DNA of 64,000 nt from Hyphochytrium catenoides (taxonomy: Eukaryota; Sar; Hyphochytriomycetes; Hyphochytriales; Hyphochytriaceae): positions 1-64,000 of the forward strand of contig FLMG01003876.1 of assembly GCA_900088475.1 (NCBI GenBank), in the 5' to 3' direction. The first letter of the stretch is position 1. Every line of letters starts with the position of its first letter. Made by a program: the position numbers and the translations under genes. A model generated the notes under the pieces. The model saw only the letters and a list, made by a program, of their open reading frames with translations. It was not told the DNA's origin and did no database searches. Of the stretch, positions 11,194 to 23,933 are shown in pieces.

Positions 11194-13729
11194 TTAGTCC
11201 CAGGCGGATGCTCGATCTCCCACAGCGCCCCCGAAGGAGTCCTCTTCAGCAGTCAGTAAAGGGTTCTTGGGGTCGAAAGGCGCTGTAGAGTTCCGCTTTT
11301 TCCTCTTCTTGATCACCACCTTCACCACGCCTGATTGAGCTGGTCTCTGCAAAAGACATGTATAAGCGCCATGAAGGGAAGACAGACAAAGTGCAAGAGT
11401 TGTAATTGACTCACCTCCTCTGCAGCTTTTCGCTTGGTTCCTTTATTGTCGGCTACTGCTTTCTTCGACCCTTTCGCTTTAGCCTTCGGCTCTTCAGCGG
11501 GCTTGCCTGACTTGACGAGTGCTGCACCCAGAGGGAGAGTTTCAAGATCTAAATCCAGGTCGCTCAAGTTGTGGTCTCTGACATCGGATGGACCCTTTGA
11601 AACTGCTTGCTGGGCTGACTTCCCCTTCTTTGATTGGCCCGAGACCTTCTTTGACTTCAAGTTGAGACCGTTGGTGAGATTGCACACTGATACAAAGTCA
11701 GGAAAGTTGAAGCTGAGTCTCACCTGTTCCTCATTCGTATGCTTGATCCTCTCAGATTCCACTTGGGCGTCATTATCGGGTCTAGACTTCTGTGCTTCTT
11801 TTCCCCCGTTCCTTGGATTGGAAGAAGGGACTGCGGATGCAGTATTCTCGGAATCCCTTTTGGAGTTCTTGCTATCTCTTTGTTTCCCAAGCTTGTGCCC
11901 TTGACTGCTGTCGGCTACTTTAGCTGGTCTGGACTTCTCCTTTCGCTTGTCGTCCTCCTTGGAAACATCTCTCGGCTGCTGGTTATGTCCGGAGCCCCTT
12001 TCCTTGGGGTTGATCTTTCCCTGGGTTCTTGATTCCTTTCTCAAACTTTTGTCAACCGTTATTGAAGGGCTTCCTAGGTTCCTATCCTGCCTTCTCTTAA
12101 CATCTTTAGGCTTGAATGGCTCCTTCTTCCCTCTTTGTTCCCCTGGATAGAGCATTTAAAGTATAAGATGGCGTTTTCTTACTCTGGCAGGGAAGAAGAC
12201 ACTGCAAGCCTTACCTTCATTTGCCTTTTCCATTTGACCTTCCTCGTCAGATGCCTTTGATGCTTTAAAACTGTGACTGCGCTTTTCCATAACCCGGGTG
12301 CCATCTCTCACAATAAGCTTAGGGAAGAGCCTCTTCATCTTGAAGTTGTACTGCTTGTGCTTGGCATCAAGCCTGCGAGCCTCCTTGGAGTGCTTTTTCC
12401 CTCTCTTGTCACCGTCTGGAACGTCCTCCCCATCTGAGGTGATGGATTGCTCCCTCTTTGCCGCATCACCTTCTGCCGTGGCTCGTGATCCTTCGATGGA
12501 GACGCCGCAAATGGGGTTTCCTTTTAGTGAGAGCTGTCGCAGCTCTGGAAGCTCAGCCAGCTCTTCCACACCTTCCCAGTTGTCTATCAAATTATGGCCT
12601 ATTTCTAGAATTTTCAGCTTGGCTGCTCCGCAGCATAAAGGCAAAGAAAAAGCAAGGGATTAGTTTTTCAACAGTAAACACCAGCGGCCGCTAAAAGGAA
12701 CCTACTATTCTCCCTAAAAGCACCAGCAATTGTTTCAATCTTGTTATGGTTTAACCGGAGCTCTTGAAGATTTGGAAGCAAGTCCAGCGACGGTACCGCC
12801 TACAAGTTAGCCCGTTAGCGCCGCTAAGATATATAGTTGGAGTCACTGGCGCCCCATCTTTGCGATCGTACGAACCTCAAGTTCATTGTTGGACCTGAAT
12901 GCGGTTAGAATGGAGGCGCGAAGAGGACGGTTAATTCGAAGTCGGCTGGAAGAAGATCAGTCGAACTTACAAAGAGAGCTTTACAAGGGAAGGGAGCCTC
13001 TGCAACGCCTTTAGATCCAGTACTCCGATCTTATTGTGGGAGAGTACCAGCGTATTCAGCTCCTGTGAGCTGTGTATCAGTACAGATCACCAGTCCTCAG
13101 AAAAGATGCCCTTTGACTTCATACCTTCAGTTTAGGAATCCAGTCCATGCTATGGATTGCATTGTTATTCAGTATCAAGGCCTGGAAGGGGTCGAAGTCT
13201 TAGCAGCAGAGGTGGCAGTCATACCTCAAGATGAGTAGCGAACCTTGAGCCTGTGTAAGTCCTGCAACGTCTGGGAAGGGATCCGGGCAATTTTGTTATG
13301 GGACACGTTCAGTGTTACCAACTCTCGAGCAAATCTCACTTCTTGAAGGCCCTAGATATCGCGAGAGTAGGTCAGGAAGCCGTTTAGGTCGCCACAGTGT
13401 ACCCCTTTCCGTGTTGGTCCTACCTCCCCAGTGAGTTGGTTCTCTGCCAGGCTAAGCAAGGTGAGATGAGGGCAAGAGCGCACATCCTGAATCCTTGTTA
13501 GCTTGTTTCCGCTGAGGTCTAACTTCCGCAAATTTGGCAGGCGGCCAAAGGCAACAATGGTCTCAATGCCTCGTCCCTTCAGTGATATGTCTTTGGCCTC
13601 GGCCACAGCGAAACCGACTTCGTCTTTTAGCTTTTCTGCGGTGAGCTTCTTGATCTTCCGATGCTGTTGCTCCGAAGGACTAGTCCCAGCAACCCCGGCA
13701 CTTGCATCTGCCGAACGCCGGCGAACCAT
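11194..13729 (-). CDS. Leucine-rich repeat protein with long lysine-rich tail
   Basis: The ten exons on the minus strand are 13424-13729, 13244-13351, 13125-13181, 12971-13062, 12876-12894, 12706-12799, 12215-12622, 11724-12142, 11415-11654 and 11194-11346. All phases close, giving about 631 residues. After a basic N-terminus (RRRSADAS, KIKKLTAEKLK) there are about seven SDS22-type leucine-rich repeats (LRKLDLSGNKLTRI, LVTLNVSHNKIARIP, LQELRLNHNKIETI, LRQLSLKGNPICG). Next is the usual LRR cap leading to KMKRLFPKLIVRDG. The remaining half is charged and low complexity (K/E/S/R), ending in VVIKKRKKRNSTAPFDP and a terminal SAWD. The architecture resembles plant LRR proteins with a lysine-rich C-terminus, possibly nucleolar; that is an inference from composition only. 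Exon 5 is a 19-nt microexon. The 69-nt intron at 11655-11723 is in frame and stop-free, so retention would add 23 residues. The acceptor at 12622/12625 is a tandem pair. Confidence 0.82.
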
Positions 13730-14696
13730 ATTGAAGGTGAAAGTTGGTTACTTTTCTAGCAGCTAATCTTGCTTTCACATTTGCAGCATTGGCAAATCCT
13801 ATCGCCAACCACTGATTCCTTGCAACTGAGCCTACTATCAAATATCCTTGTCCGAGGTTCGCATTACGCTTGTGATAGCTTGGCTCCTTGGTCCACCTTG
13901 GGCATCTGAGGACCCCCGATCAGCCTGGAAGTTCGCTGCACACTGCTGGGACATGGGAGCTCTCTAGAACTACCTCTGCTTAGCGATGCGATCAGAAGCC
14001 GCGCTTGTCATCTTATCAGGCGTTACCTGGCCGCGCAGGTTCGCATCCTCAGAACGGGCGCTCTTGGTCCATCAACCAGCACCTTCTCCCCCAACTAGTT
14101 CACGAAAGTAAATCCGACCGCAACCGAAATAAATGGGCAATGGGATAATCAACACGTCATCGGCTTGTATACAAAAATAGCCCGAGATTAGTGTGAGCAG
14201 GACCGAATAGATCACTTGTCACAATAGCGAAGGTGAAGAAGAATCGTAACTTATGATTCCTTGAATTGATCTAGCAGCGATAACTAATAGCAGGGGATTG
14301 TTCGTTACATCTCTGTCCATCTACAGTGAGAGGGTTGCTGGAGTGAGGAGGGCTTATATAATGATGTCTCAGTTTGCGATAATCCATCATGGATCTTGGC
14401 CCGCCCCGACCTCGGCTGCTCGGCCCTCGCCTCACTCATCAGCTTCTGCTTCGTGGCATGCTGCTAAACCTCAGCCTTAAAGCACCTGAGCGGGGCTCTC
14501 CCTTTCCATAACACTATTGTCATATCTGCCGTGTCCGGTCGGCCAATTCAATATACTGTCTCCTAGGGGTGGCGACCGACTCCTGTGTGGACCTCGGTGC
14601 AGCTAAGCCTGAGACCTCATTAAGCCATGTCAAGGTTTTGGGTTTGAATCTAGCCCAAGCCACTTTTAGCAAGTAAAGAGTCTATCAAGAGTAATC
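13730..14696. promoter_or_regulatory. Shared intergenic region between divergent genes
   Basis: This stretch separates two divergently transcribed genes, so it must hold both promoters. I see no canonical TATA placement I would defend and no RNA gene. The sequence is of balanced composition and unique. A weakly tRNA-like foldback near 14567-14664 was examined and not accepted. Confidence 0.4.
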
Positions 14697-17600
14697 ATGC
14701 CGGCAGGAAAAGGAGAGAAAGCGCAGTCTCCGCAGGGTTCCCCGCCCCACAAGAAGGACAAGGAGGCTAGTAGCGCTGAAAAGGCTCCTGAAGCTCCAGC
14801 GGAACAACCAGCATCTAAACTGGACCCCAAGCAGGTGTTGAAGCTCCTGAAGGCAAAGGACAAAGAGGGCAAGCTGGAAGGGCTGGAGCAATGTGCTTCT
14901 GAGCTCTCAATTCTTCGAAATGGACCTATACTGGCCATTGTTATCGCGTTCATTGCCAAGCCAAAGGTAGAGACAGCACATAATCTGTAGTGGCGAATGG
15001 CTTCGTAGTAATCACACGTGATGTTGGGATGCATTCTACTTTCTTCTTAGGCGGTCGACACGATGCTCCCAGCCTTAAAGCTTATTCTTAGCTTTTTGAC
15101 GAGCCAGGGGACACCATACCAAGGAGTCAAACCATCAGGTAAAGTCGGGTTCTTTCTCGAAAACTCTCAGCAGCTTTCCCAGTAATCTATCTTACTCCTG
15201 ACGTTGCCCTGCTAACTCTATTACGACCCAGCCCATGCTCTGTTAGACCTTGATGCAATGAAAACCGACAAGGAGAAAGAAGCGCTCCGCACCTTCCCCC
15301 AGACGGTGTTGGGGTTGCTCAACAATAAGGATAAGGATGTCCAAGCAATGGCGATTAAGTGCTTTGAAGAGGCGATGGCCTACGTCGCCACTCTTCCTCC
15401 ATCAGATCTCTCTTACAGTCTTTCTATATTCTTGGGTTCCGAAGGCTCCAACCTGCTCCTGATAGCAAAGAAACTCGAGGATAAGAAACCTCAGGGAGAC
15501 GGTCTGGTGTGCTCCCTGATCCATTGCTTGGCGATGTTGCTGCAAAACAAAGAGCCTGATGCCCTGCCAAGCTCCACCTCTCTAGCGACTGAAAGGCTTA
15601 TCTCCTGCTTGTGGACTCACAGCTCCAAAGAGAATATTCCTGAGGCTAAACCTCACGCACTATCAGCCCTTGCTTGCCTTCTGCAGAATGGCGGCCCTCC
15701 TGTCCTGGAGTTGTTCTTAAAGGTGGTTGAGCTCTCGCATATACGCAAGTTCGTTGGGGACGAGTTGAGCGCTATGAAGGCTTTGTCTACAGCACATAGC
15801 CCTGATGTCACACATGCTAAGGAAAAGAAGTCGTCGCAGTTGACAGTAGACACAGACAAGATACCAAAGGTTGTCGAGCGGGCAGTGTCTATGCGACCTC
15901 TCTGTCTTATCCTCTTCAAACTCTGTCAACACTTAAACAATACGTCACAGACCGAGGAAGTGAAAGAGGATATCCGTTCACTACTGCTCGATTTCTATTT
16001 GGCACTATTCTCCTCTAGCGATTTATTGGCCTCAGAAGAGCTGGCACTTACGCTCTGCAAGACTTTGACAACTATCTGTGAAGCGGATGCCAGCTTCAGG
16101 CTCGCTCTCTGTGAGAAGAACCTGCTAGGAAGCCTTCTTACTGCCCTAACAGCCTCTTCTCTTCGTGAAGCTAATTCAGTCAAGTATGCTCTAGATAAAC
16201 TCGTGCACCACCTGCTGCCGGACGCTGGAGAACAGGTCAGAGTCTAAAGTGTGATTGTTTCACGGTTATCTCAGTGGTCTGACGCTCGTGGATTATCTGC
16301 CCCAGCAGGTTGACGAAGCCATCACCCTTCCCAGAGCGCAAGGTGATCCTCATCCCTAGCTGGTCATTTTAGCTACGTTATGACTCCTTCCGCTCCTCCC
16401 ATCGGTCCTGTCAGGTGCTCGAGCGTTCATTGAGGTGCCTGCCATTCTAGCAATGACGAAGGATTCGCAGGAATTTGACCTCTTGCTCTGTGGTATGAGC
16501 CTCTCTCTCTTTTAGCATCGGCTTATGAGAGTAACTAAACGCCCTATTCTGTAGTGCGACTAGTTGCGGTGCTCTCACAGCGCCAGAAAGACGCAGAGGC
16601 GATGGCCTTTGCTCTCTACCAGCCCTTAGTGTCGAGGCTTGAGCAGCAAGTAGCAGCACTGGCTCATCGGACAAGCTCAGAGTCACTAGAGGGGGAGCCT
16701 CTTAGAGCCATTTCCATCGCATTTGCTATTGTCAGAGGCATCACAAACTTGGCAAGGTTTGCATCAAAGATAGTGCAGGTAAGGAGCTTAAACCACTGAG
16801 TTACCACAAGCCCCTAATGCAGACCAAGCTAACGGACTGGAGTGACAGGAGAGCCGTCAAGACACCAGAGTTGCGGTGAATTCCTTGATTGGTCTTTTGC
16901 GGTGGTTGAGCCCCAATAACGGCACGGGCTCAGTGGCATCTCTACCGCTAGACCCACGCCGTTGCTCCTGGCAAGATAAGCAAGATCTGAAGGAGACGGT
17001 GAATATGGAAGTGGAGATTGCTGCGGCACTCGTCACCATAGCAGAAAGCTGCTCTAATCTTAGCCAAGGAACCGAAGGCCAGGAGGTGCAAGTCAAGGAC
17101 GACGGGGCCAGTGCTCTACGTGAGCGCACTGGGGACCTATTGGCACTGCTTGCCGAGTCCAAGCAGCCATCAGTGCGCCTGCTGTTCATGAAGATCATCC
17201 CTCCTGTCTACGGTACTATCGACGGCAAGCTCGCACTAGCTCAGGCTGCCCCGGTACCTAAGCCGGAGGCTGGAGGGCTTGCAACCACTGCTGAGCAGCA
17301 GAGACGCTACTTCGGAACCAACTTGGAATCGGACTCAGCGCAGCTCTACCTTTGCCTTCTCCGTCCCATTTTGTCAGTGTTGGAATCCTCTTCCAGCCAG
17401 GAGGATATTCTCATATCAGTTCGTGCTCTGTTTGCCCTCTGCCACGACTTGGCTCCGGACGGATCACCTCCAGAAACATCCCCCAGTCAATATGCCAACT
17501 TCTTTGCTGGTTATGCCATGAGGCTAGGAGCGTTAGTCCATCTGATCAGCCTGCTTGCCAGCAGCGGTGAATTGCTGGGAACGGCAGAGACCAAGGATGA

Positions 17601-20013
17601 GATGGAGAAGGCCATGGATCTATTAGCTCACAATTTAATAGCCCGCGGGGAGACGATGCAAATTGCAATGAAGAAAACATTGGAGGCGTATGCTCAGAGC
17701 CCGCCAGAGCCGATACCAGCTAAGGGAAAGGACGTTAGCAAGCCGAATGCCGCACGACCAAATTCTGCAGCCAAACCAAGTAGTGGGGGTCCTAAAGGCA
17801 AGGATAAAGAAAAAGATAAGAAGGAGTCACACGCAACAGATAACCTCAACGCCGGGTTGCCGTATGACAGCTCTGCCGTTTCGCCCGCAGACGTTGTCAC
17901 TGTGAAAAAGGAGTGGGAGGATCTTCTCAACAACAGAGTAGACAACAAGCGCTACGACTTCGGGGGCTGCACAGCACTCATTGCAGCCATCAGTGGCGGC
18001 CTGACAGAGATCGTATACTCCCTCCTCCGTTCAGAGGCGGATCCGAACATCACAGATGATGAAGGGAACAGCCCATTAATGCATGCGCTTAGCAATGGAA
18101 TGATTGAGGTCATCGGGGCGTTGGTCTCCACTGGAGCACTTGTGGACCACGCTAACAATCACGGGGATACTGTCCTGAAGTTTGCACTGGCGACGCCCAC
18201 AGTCACGATTTTGAAAGAGCTGGAGGCCAAGCGCCAAGAGGAAAGGCCACAGGAGATCCATGAAGTTGGACCGCTTGCCCTCTCTCTGTTACTTGAAGAA
18301 GACGCAGATCCTGAGATATCAGACAATGAGGGTAACTTCCTTATACATCTCCTGCTCCTAGGGGCGCAGGTGCAGGGCCGGGTCCGCCTGTCCCGCCTTA
18401 GGCTATGCTATAGCTCGAGAGATGCACAAAACGCCGAACAAGTTGCCTTCTACCTGCAGGAAATCTTGAAGCGTAAACCAGACATCAATGTTTGCAACCT
18501 TCAGGGTCAGACAGCCCTCCATATCGCTATTAGAAAGGGACATCTGGCCGCCGCCAGGATCCTTTTGGAAGCGGGCTGCAACCCTAATGTACGGGACCAG
18601 AATGGGCTCCTACCTCTGCATTACGCCTCGGCGGGTGCATGCCCGGACAGCGTCTCCTTGATCAAGGAACTGTTGCGGGTCGGTGTGAGATGGCCTATTA
18701 TTGATGGTGCGCATGTGGACAAGCATAAAGGAAGAAGTGCAGCATACAAGCAGCGGCTGGCCGTGACTGAGATATTAGATTTTGGGCTTGCCAGTTTGCT
18801 AAGCCCCGCGGTGGTTGTCCAGCCAGCGGCCACATTGGAAGACTTGACGACATCTCAAGGAAAGGATGGAAAAGACCTCTTCCTTTCGGCTGGGGGGGCT
18901 TTGGACGATCAGCTTCAATTTTACCTCCAGTCTGATGCAGCCGTGGACTCGCTAATGCCAAATGAGCGGAGCAAAGTTCTCGCTTTCCTACTCAACGAGC
19001 TCAAATTGCAGCCAACCAAGAGGATGGCAGATGGCCGTAACATATTGCACGTAGCGTGTATGATGGCTGGCCCACGAGCGGTGGACGTATCTCTCATGTC
19101 TACGATTGCGAAGGCTTGGCCCTCTCTACTGACACAAACTGTTGATGGAAGAAAGGACCTGAGCTTGGACAGAAGGCTACTGCTTACCCCTCTCCACATT
19201 GCACTCAGACAGGGCGAGGCAACCTTCCTCACTCTAGTAGGAGAGAACTTCTCAGCGCTTCTCCTAGATACATTCCCAAGCCTACTGCACGAGGCAATTG
19301 GGGTTGAAGTATCAAGAGCGACCCTACATGCCCTGGCAACTCCTGAGGCTATATCTAAGGCTGCCGAGGTGGCAGAAATGTCAGTGGAAGCGTACTCTGG
19401 ATATCTGATGACACGAGCAGCATGGCTTCGGAAAGCAGAGCACCTGGAGTCCTTTCTTGACTTACGTATCTTTTCAGTTGATGCTCGGCATCCGGTCAAC
19501 GGGCAGACAGCGTTGCACGTCACTTGTGAGAGTCGGGAAGAAGGGCTTACAAGCCTTCTTCTAGACAGAGGAGCACGAATAGACATAGAAGACCAGGATG
19601 GGATGACGCCTCTGAAGCTTGCTTTTGACTTAGGTTTTCAGAACTTTTTCCGGCTGCTGCTTGAGAGGAAGAAAGACCTCCCACTAGACACTATATCTAT
19701 GGTGGTAAGGGAAGCAGAGCAACGGAGTATCAGTTTGGGACAACGACAGAAAGATGAGCCAATGACTGAACAGCTTGCCCTCGAGGGTCCTGAGGCCATT
19801 ATGCGGTTGGTCCTTAAACTTGCTGAAGATCTTCCGGTCCAGCATGTGCATCCATGTTTTGCGGCTGGCCTCACTTATAGCGAGCACCTCAAACGTGAGG
19901 AGAGTGGGTCTGCAACTGGTTTGCTGGAGGGAAAGGACCCCTGCTTAGTCCCCGTAGATGCACTTCGAGCGCCAGAGAGTCCAGCAGGAGCGCTAGGCAC
20001 TGCCGGCCAATAA
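14697..20013 (+). CDS. Large helical-repeat plus ankyrin-repeat scaffold protein
   Basis: The seven exons are 14697-14966, 15051-15138, 15232-16235, 16309-16342 (or from 16306, tandem cagcag acceptor), 16415-16492, 16555-16778 and 16849-20013. Phases close and give about 1,620 residues. The N-terminal ~70 residues are lysine/alanine/proline-rich and disordered. Residues ~70-850 are long leucine-rich amphipathic helices resembling armadillo/HEAT-type solenoid (for example DVQAMAIKCFEEAMAYVATL). A basic linker (KGKDVSKPNAARPNSAAK ... KGKDKEKDKKE) then leads to ankyrin repeats from about residue 930: GCTALIAAISGG, GNSPLMHALSNG, GQTALHIAIRKGHLAAARILLEAG, GQTALHVTCESREEGLTSLLLDRG, DGMTPLKLAFDLG. 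Between the clear repeats are degenerate ones. There is no kinase, channel or enzymatic motif. It is probably a protein-interaction scaffold; partners are unknown. Confidence 0.85.
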
Positions 20014-20181
20014 CCGGCTCTGGAAGGGCACGTAAACATTGAATAACTAATCTATCTATGCGAGGCTCGACCTCATTTTCTGAAGATGTGCTCGGTAATT
20101 GCTTCCCGTGCCCATAGCTTAGAAGTTACGCCTTTTCACTGACCCCTGCGACAATTGCAGTCTAAAGAGTCACGCATTAGG

Positions 20182-23100
20182 TCACTCCTGAAGGTTTTTC
20201 TCGATCATTCGAGCTAGCTCCACCACCTCATGGGGATACCCCGAGAGCTCGGCGACGTGGATTCCAAAGCTTTTATCAGTAGGACCCGGCGCAAGTTGGT
20301 AGAGTAACGTGAAAGTGGAGGCACCAGTCTCTGCTGCCATGTGAAAGTTCTTTATGCCAGGATGTGTACTCTCCATAGTAGTGAGCTCATGGAAGTGTGT
20401 AGCGATGAAGCAGAAGCATCCGAGATCTTTGTAGATGCTCTCAGTGATGGCGAAGGCCAGTCCAAAGCCGTCATGTGAAGAGGTTCCCCGTCCAAACTCA
20501 TCTATAAGAACGAGGGAAGAGGGTGAGGCGTTCTTAAGAATGGCAGCAATGTCGAGCATCTCAGCCATGAAGGTAGAAATCCCTTTAAACTGATAGTCTT
20601 GAGCCCCGAAGCGTGTAAAGAGACAGTCAAAGATTGGAAGCTCCGCCACTGTACAGGGAACGAAGCTACCGATCTGAGCCATCACCGCGAGAAGCCCTAC
20701 GGTGCGCAGAATGGTGCTCTTCCCACCCTACAGGGAAGTTCAATGGTCAGTTGCTGTTCTGGTTTCCGGGCTCTCTCCAATTCCCTTTCTGGAGTTCTCC
20801 CCTATCACTCTCTCTCTCTCTCTTCTCTTAAACAAGCTACTAAAGCAGGTGTAAGGACTAAAGACTTGGCTCCCATACCATGTTTGGCCCTGTAATGATC
20901 GCTATCCTTGAGTCATCCGTAGAGCAACTAACCGAGTTGGGGATGAAGTGCACCCCGTCCTGTCCTTCAATGCACGGATGACGAGCCAGTTGAAGTTCAA
21001 TTCTCCTCTCTTTTTTCTTGACTGAGGAGGACAGTTGGGGACAGCAATAACCCTGCACTGCCGCAACTTGTGCAAGGGATGAAAAGGTATCGAGGTCGGC
21101 TACGATCGAGGCAGCCTCTTGAAGCGCCTTGGCGTACGTTTGGACCACCTGGAGGCACTTTTGAGTCAGCTTATGTTGAAGCTGAGTGTACTCTTCCACT
21201 GTAGAGCGGTAAGCATGACTCAAGTCTCGCAGAGTCGCCGTAGTAAACAAGGTGCCCGCCTTCTGTATTGAGAGAACTATCAGAGTGTTCCTCTTCTTCC
21301 GCAAAAGAGCCTCATCCTTTTTGGTCAGGCGTAGGTGATAGCCGTATGTTTGATGATTCTCGAGCCGAATGCGATCACTTTCCAGCCCAAGAAGTGTGGT
21401 CACTTCTTCTTTCTCCTTCTCTATCCTTTCCTTCAAGGACAGACGCTTGGTATGTAGAAGAGCAAGAGGATGATAAAAAGTTGGCTTGATAAGGCATAAC
21501 CGGTCCTTGGTATAGCTCTCCAGGTCCACAGCTTCTTGGACCATGGCGTAGAAGCCCTGTAGCTCCTTAGATATCTGCTCCGTCTTTTCCAAGAGTCGAA
21601 CGATAGGACTTGTTCCATCCTCCCCTCCTGCTATGTCGACTGATGTCGCCGATACCGCTTGGCCGAAGGCAACAGTGAGATCAGGAATGCGTATCAATGC
21701 AACGTAGAGTTGAATGACGTCACGTAGGCTCCCCATTCCCTTGCGGATCTTCCACCGCAGTCGATCCACATCAACTAAAGACCTGAGGAACTGGTCTCGA
21801 ATGTAATCTCGTAGTAATGGGCTTTCAACGAAGAACGCTACCACTCGTTGTCGTTCCAAAATGGACGCTAGCGAAGTAAGAGGAAGCTTCATCCACTGCG
21901 GAAAGCAAGGGAAAAGAACATCGAGCGGGAGGTAAGCCAAGATTTGCTAAGGGTCATCCGTAGCGCAGCGTTTCTATGTATGGTCTAGTACCTTAAGCAG
22001 CCGACGAGAACCCATAGGAGTCTTGCATCTGTTCAGCAGCGAGAATAGTGAAATATCTCTACCCGCACCTATGCCAGAGGGGGAATTCTCATGATGAGAG
22101 GATAGATGGTGGCAGTGACGGCTGTGGCAAAGAGACAGCCAGATTACCTCTTTTAGGGCCCGGGAAGATGTTCAGCGACGTGGATGCTGCTTGGTCATAC
22201 CTAACATTAACATTATAGCGTTCGGGTGCGGTCACAGAGGGCAGGAAAGATGAACAGTACTAGCAGAGTTAAAGACCTCATATAGCCTTGCAATGAAAGC
22301 TCTATCAACTCATAGCTGCCCTGGGCCGATGGATTGTCCAGCAAGTCCAAATAGGACAGCAGAGCGGACACTGCAGAGGAGAGAAGACGGGAGCCTCGAA
22401 GTTTCTCGACGGCCAATTTCGTGTCTGATAGCAGCGCCTCGTCTTGGACAGCTAGACAATGTTAGGGCAAAAAGGGGATGAGTGATACAAGGACAAGCAC
22501 AGGCGATATATGAGATCTGATTACCATGGAAAGTCCTGCCAAACAAGAGCATGTCCAGAGGATCACCCGCACCCTGGGGTGAGAAGTCCTTCCTTTTTCT
22601 AGACACGCTAACTATACCACTAGAGTCCATGAGCTCTTTAAGCCTTTGATAGAGGTTGGGTTGATGCTCTAATTGCAAAGGAGAAGAAAGACGTCAACGG
22701 TTGCTTAGCGAAAGGCGTTTCTCCAGCTGTATGAGCGATAGGGTTGGACAGACAAAGAAGGAAAAGCAAGAAGACTGCGCGATAGAGTAAAGAGGCTCTT
22801 CTCAAAGGAGGAACAGTCCGCGAGAGGGATAGGAAGAGCCGGCTACGGCCGCAGGGGTGGAAGCCATCATGGTCTGGCCACGGCGGTGGGAGGTGTTGGC
22901 CTCACCGCTGCACAAGACGCATTCTTTCACGTTAAATTGGTTTAGTGCGCTCCTAAGAAACCCAAAATCTTCCTGGTCTTCAAACTCCATGAAGCCCAGC
23001 GTCTGCTCTACTGTGTGCGCTGCCACCAGCGACAAGCGTAGACTGGTCTCCTTCTCTACCGCCATCAGACTGGCAACAGTGCCATAGGCCGACAAAGCAG

Positions 23101-23933
23101 AAGGGACATTATCCCGCCCTTGATCGCTAAGTATAAGGTGGAAGTCCTAGATGGCGCGAAGCCAACTGAGAGGTGGAAGCCACAGAAGAGGATGACAAAG
23201 CTCCACTCACCGCCACATTGCCGGGTGACCCTCGTAACTTCCGCCGCCAGATAGAGCCCTCAAGTTCCCAGGTCTATTGTGGCCAAGAGAAGGAACGCGT
23301 CATTCTAACTTCAAGCAACGGGAGAAGGAAGGTTACGGAATGCGCAGAGTCGAGAAAAGCTGGGATGAGCAGAAAACCAGAGAATCGGAACTATGGGAAC
23401 CAAGAGCCAAAGAAGAGGAGACTTGAGAAGAGCTACCGTCAAGCCGACCAAGATAAAGATCGTGGAAGATGAGAGAAAGAGTGTGTCAGAGACTTGATCT
23501 TCAGTCTCAAAAGCTTAAAGAAGCGACTCAGGCCATTACCTCGACGCAATAGCCCCGAGCAAGAAGCAAGTCCTTTACTATTGTTCTGAACAACGCCTCG
23601 CTGAGAGTGACACTGCGTGAGGCCACCACGTCAGTTTAGCAGCAGCGGTATGCAAAGTCTAGAGACTGCGGTTTGCAGGGCTTACCATCTGACGGTGTCA
23701 CCCTTGGACAATGATACTTCCTTCAGGGCGGCCTTGGACTCGTAATACTGACGAGCGATAAGCTCTGCGTCCTCCTCATACACGCAGTAGTACAAGGACG
23801 TGAGATCATTCTTGCGCTTGAAGAAGCGGATGAGCCGTGCGCTGTCAAAATCTGCAGCTTTCTCTTGACAGAAAGCTGCAAGCTCCGCCTCTGCTACCTG
23901 CCCTCTCATCCCAGCTGGCATCACGCTTGTCAA
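20182..23933 (-). CDS. MSH2: DNA mismatch repair ATPase MSH2
   Basis: This is the MutS homologue that pairs with MSH6 or MSH3 and recognises mismatches in the nucleus. My ten-exon model is 23686-23933, 23540-23612, 23211-23273, 22906-23146, 22525-22668, 22277-22451, 22148-22200, 21992-22068, 20879-21895, 20182-20727. All phases close and give 878 residues. Markers in order: N-terminal mismatch-binding region (SIWRRKLRGSPGN, like the SPGN segment of human MSH2), connector (KECVLCS, SRKRKDFS), core (LLNRCKTPMGSRRLL), lever helices, Walker A GPNMGGKST, then STFMAEMLDIA, Walker B LVLIDEFGRGTSSHDG, and ATHFHEL. The FGIHVAELSGYP motif follows. The protein ends soon after it (MIEKNLQE), roughly 70-80 residues earlier than human MSH2. 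The 151-bp intron 20728-20878 splits Walker A between GPNM and GGKST. MSH2-specific similarity is clear against MSH3-6. Confidence 0.93.

Noticed and set aside
14567-14664. tRNA-like foldback (GGGTGGC ... GCCACTT with a GGTTTGAATC-like element)
   Set aside because: The T-loop would be 11 nt, no D-arm or A-box fits, and the length would need an odd variable arm or intron.
22802-22905. Read-through of the MSH2 exon past 22906 (PAAVAGSSYPSRG)
   Set aside because: The GTGAGG donor at 22905 joins in phase to 22668 and restores the MSH2 alignment; the extension matches nothing.
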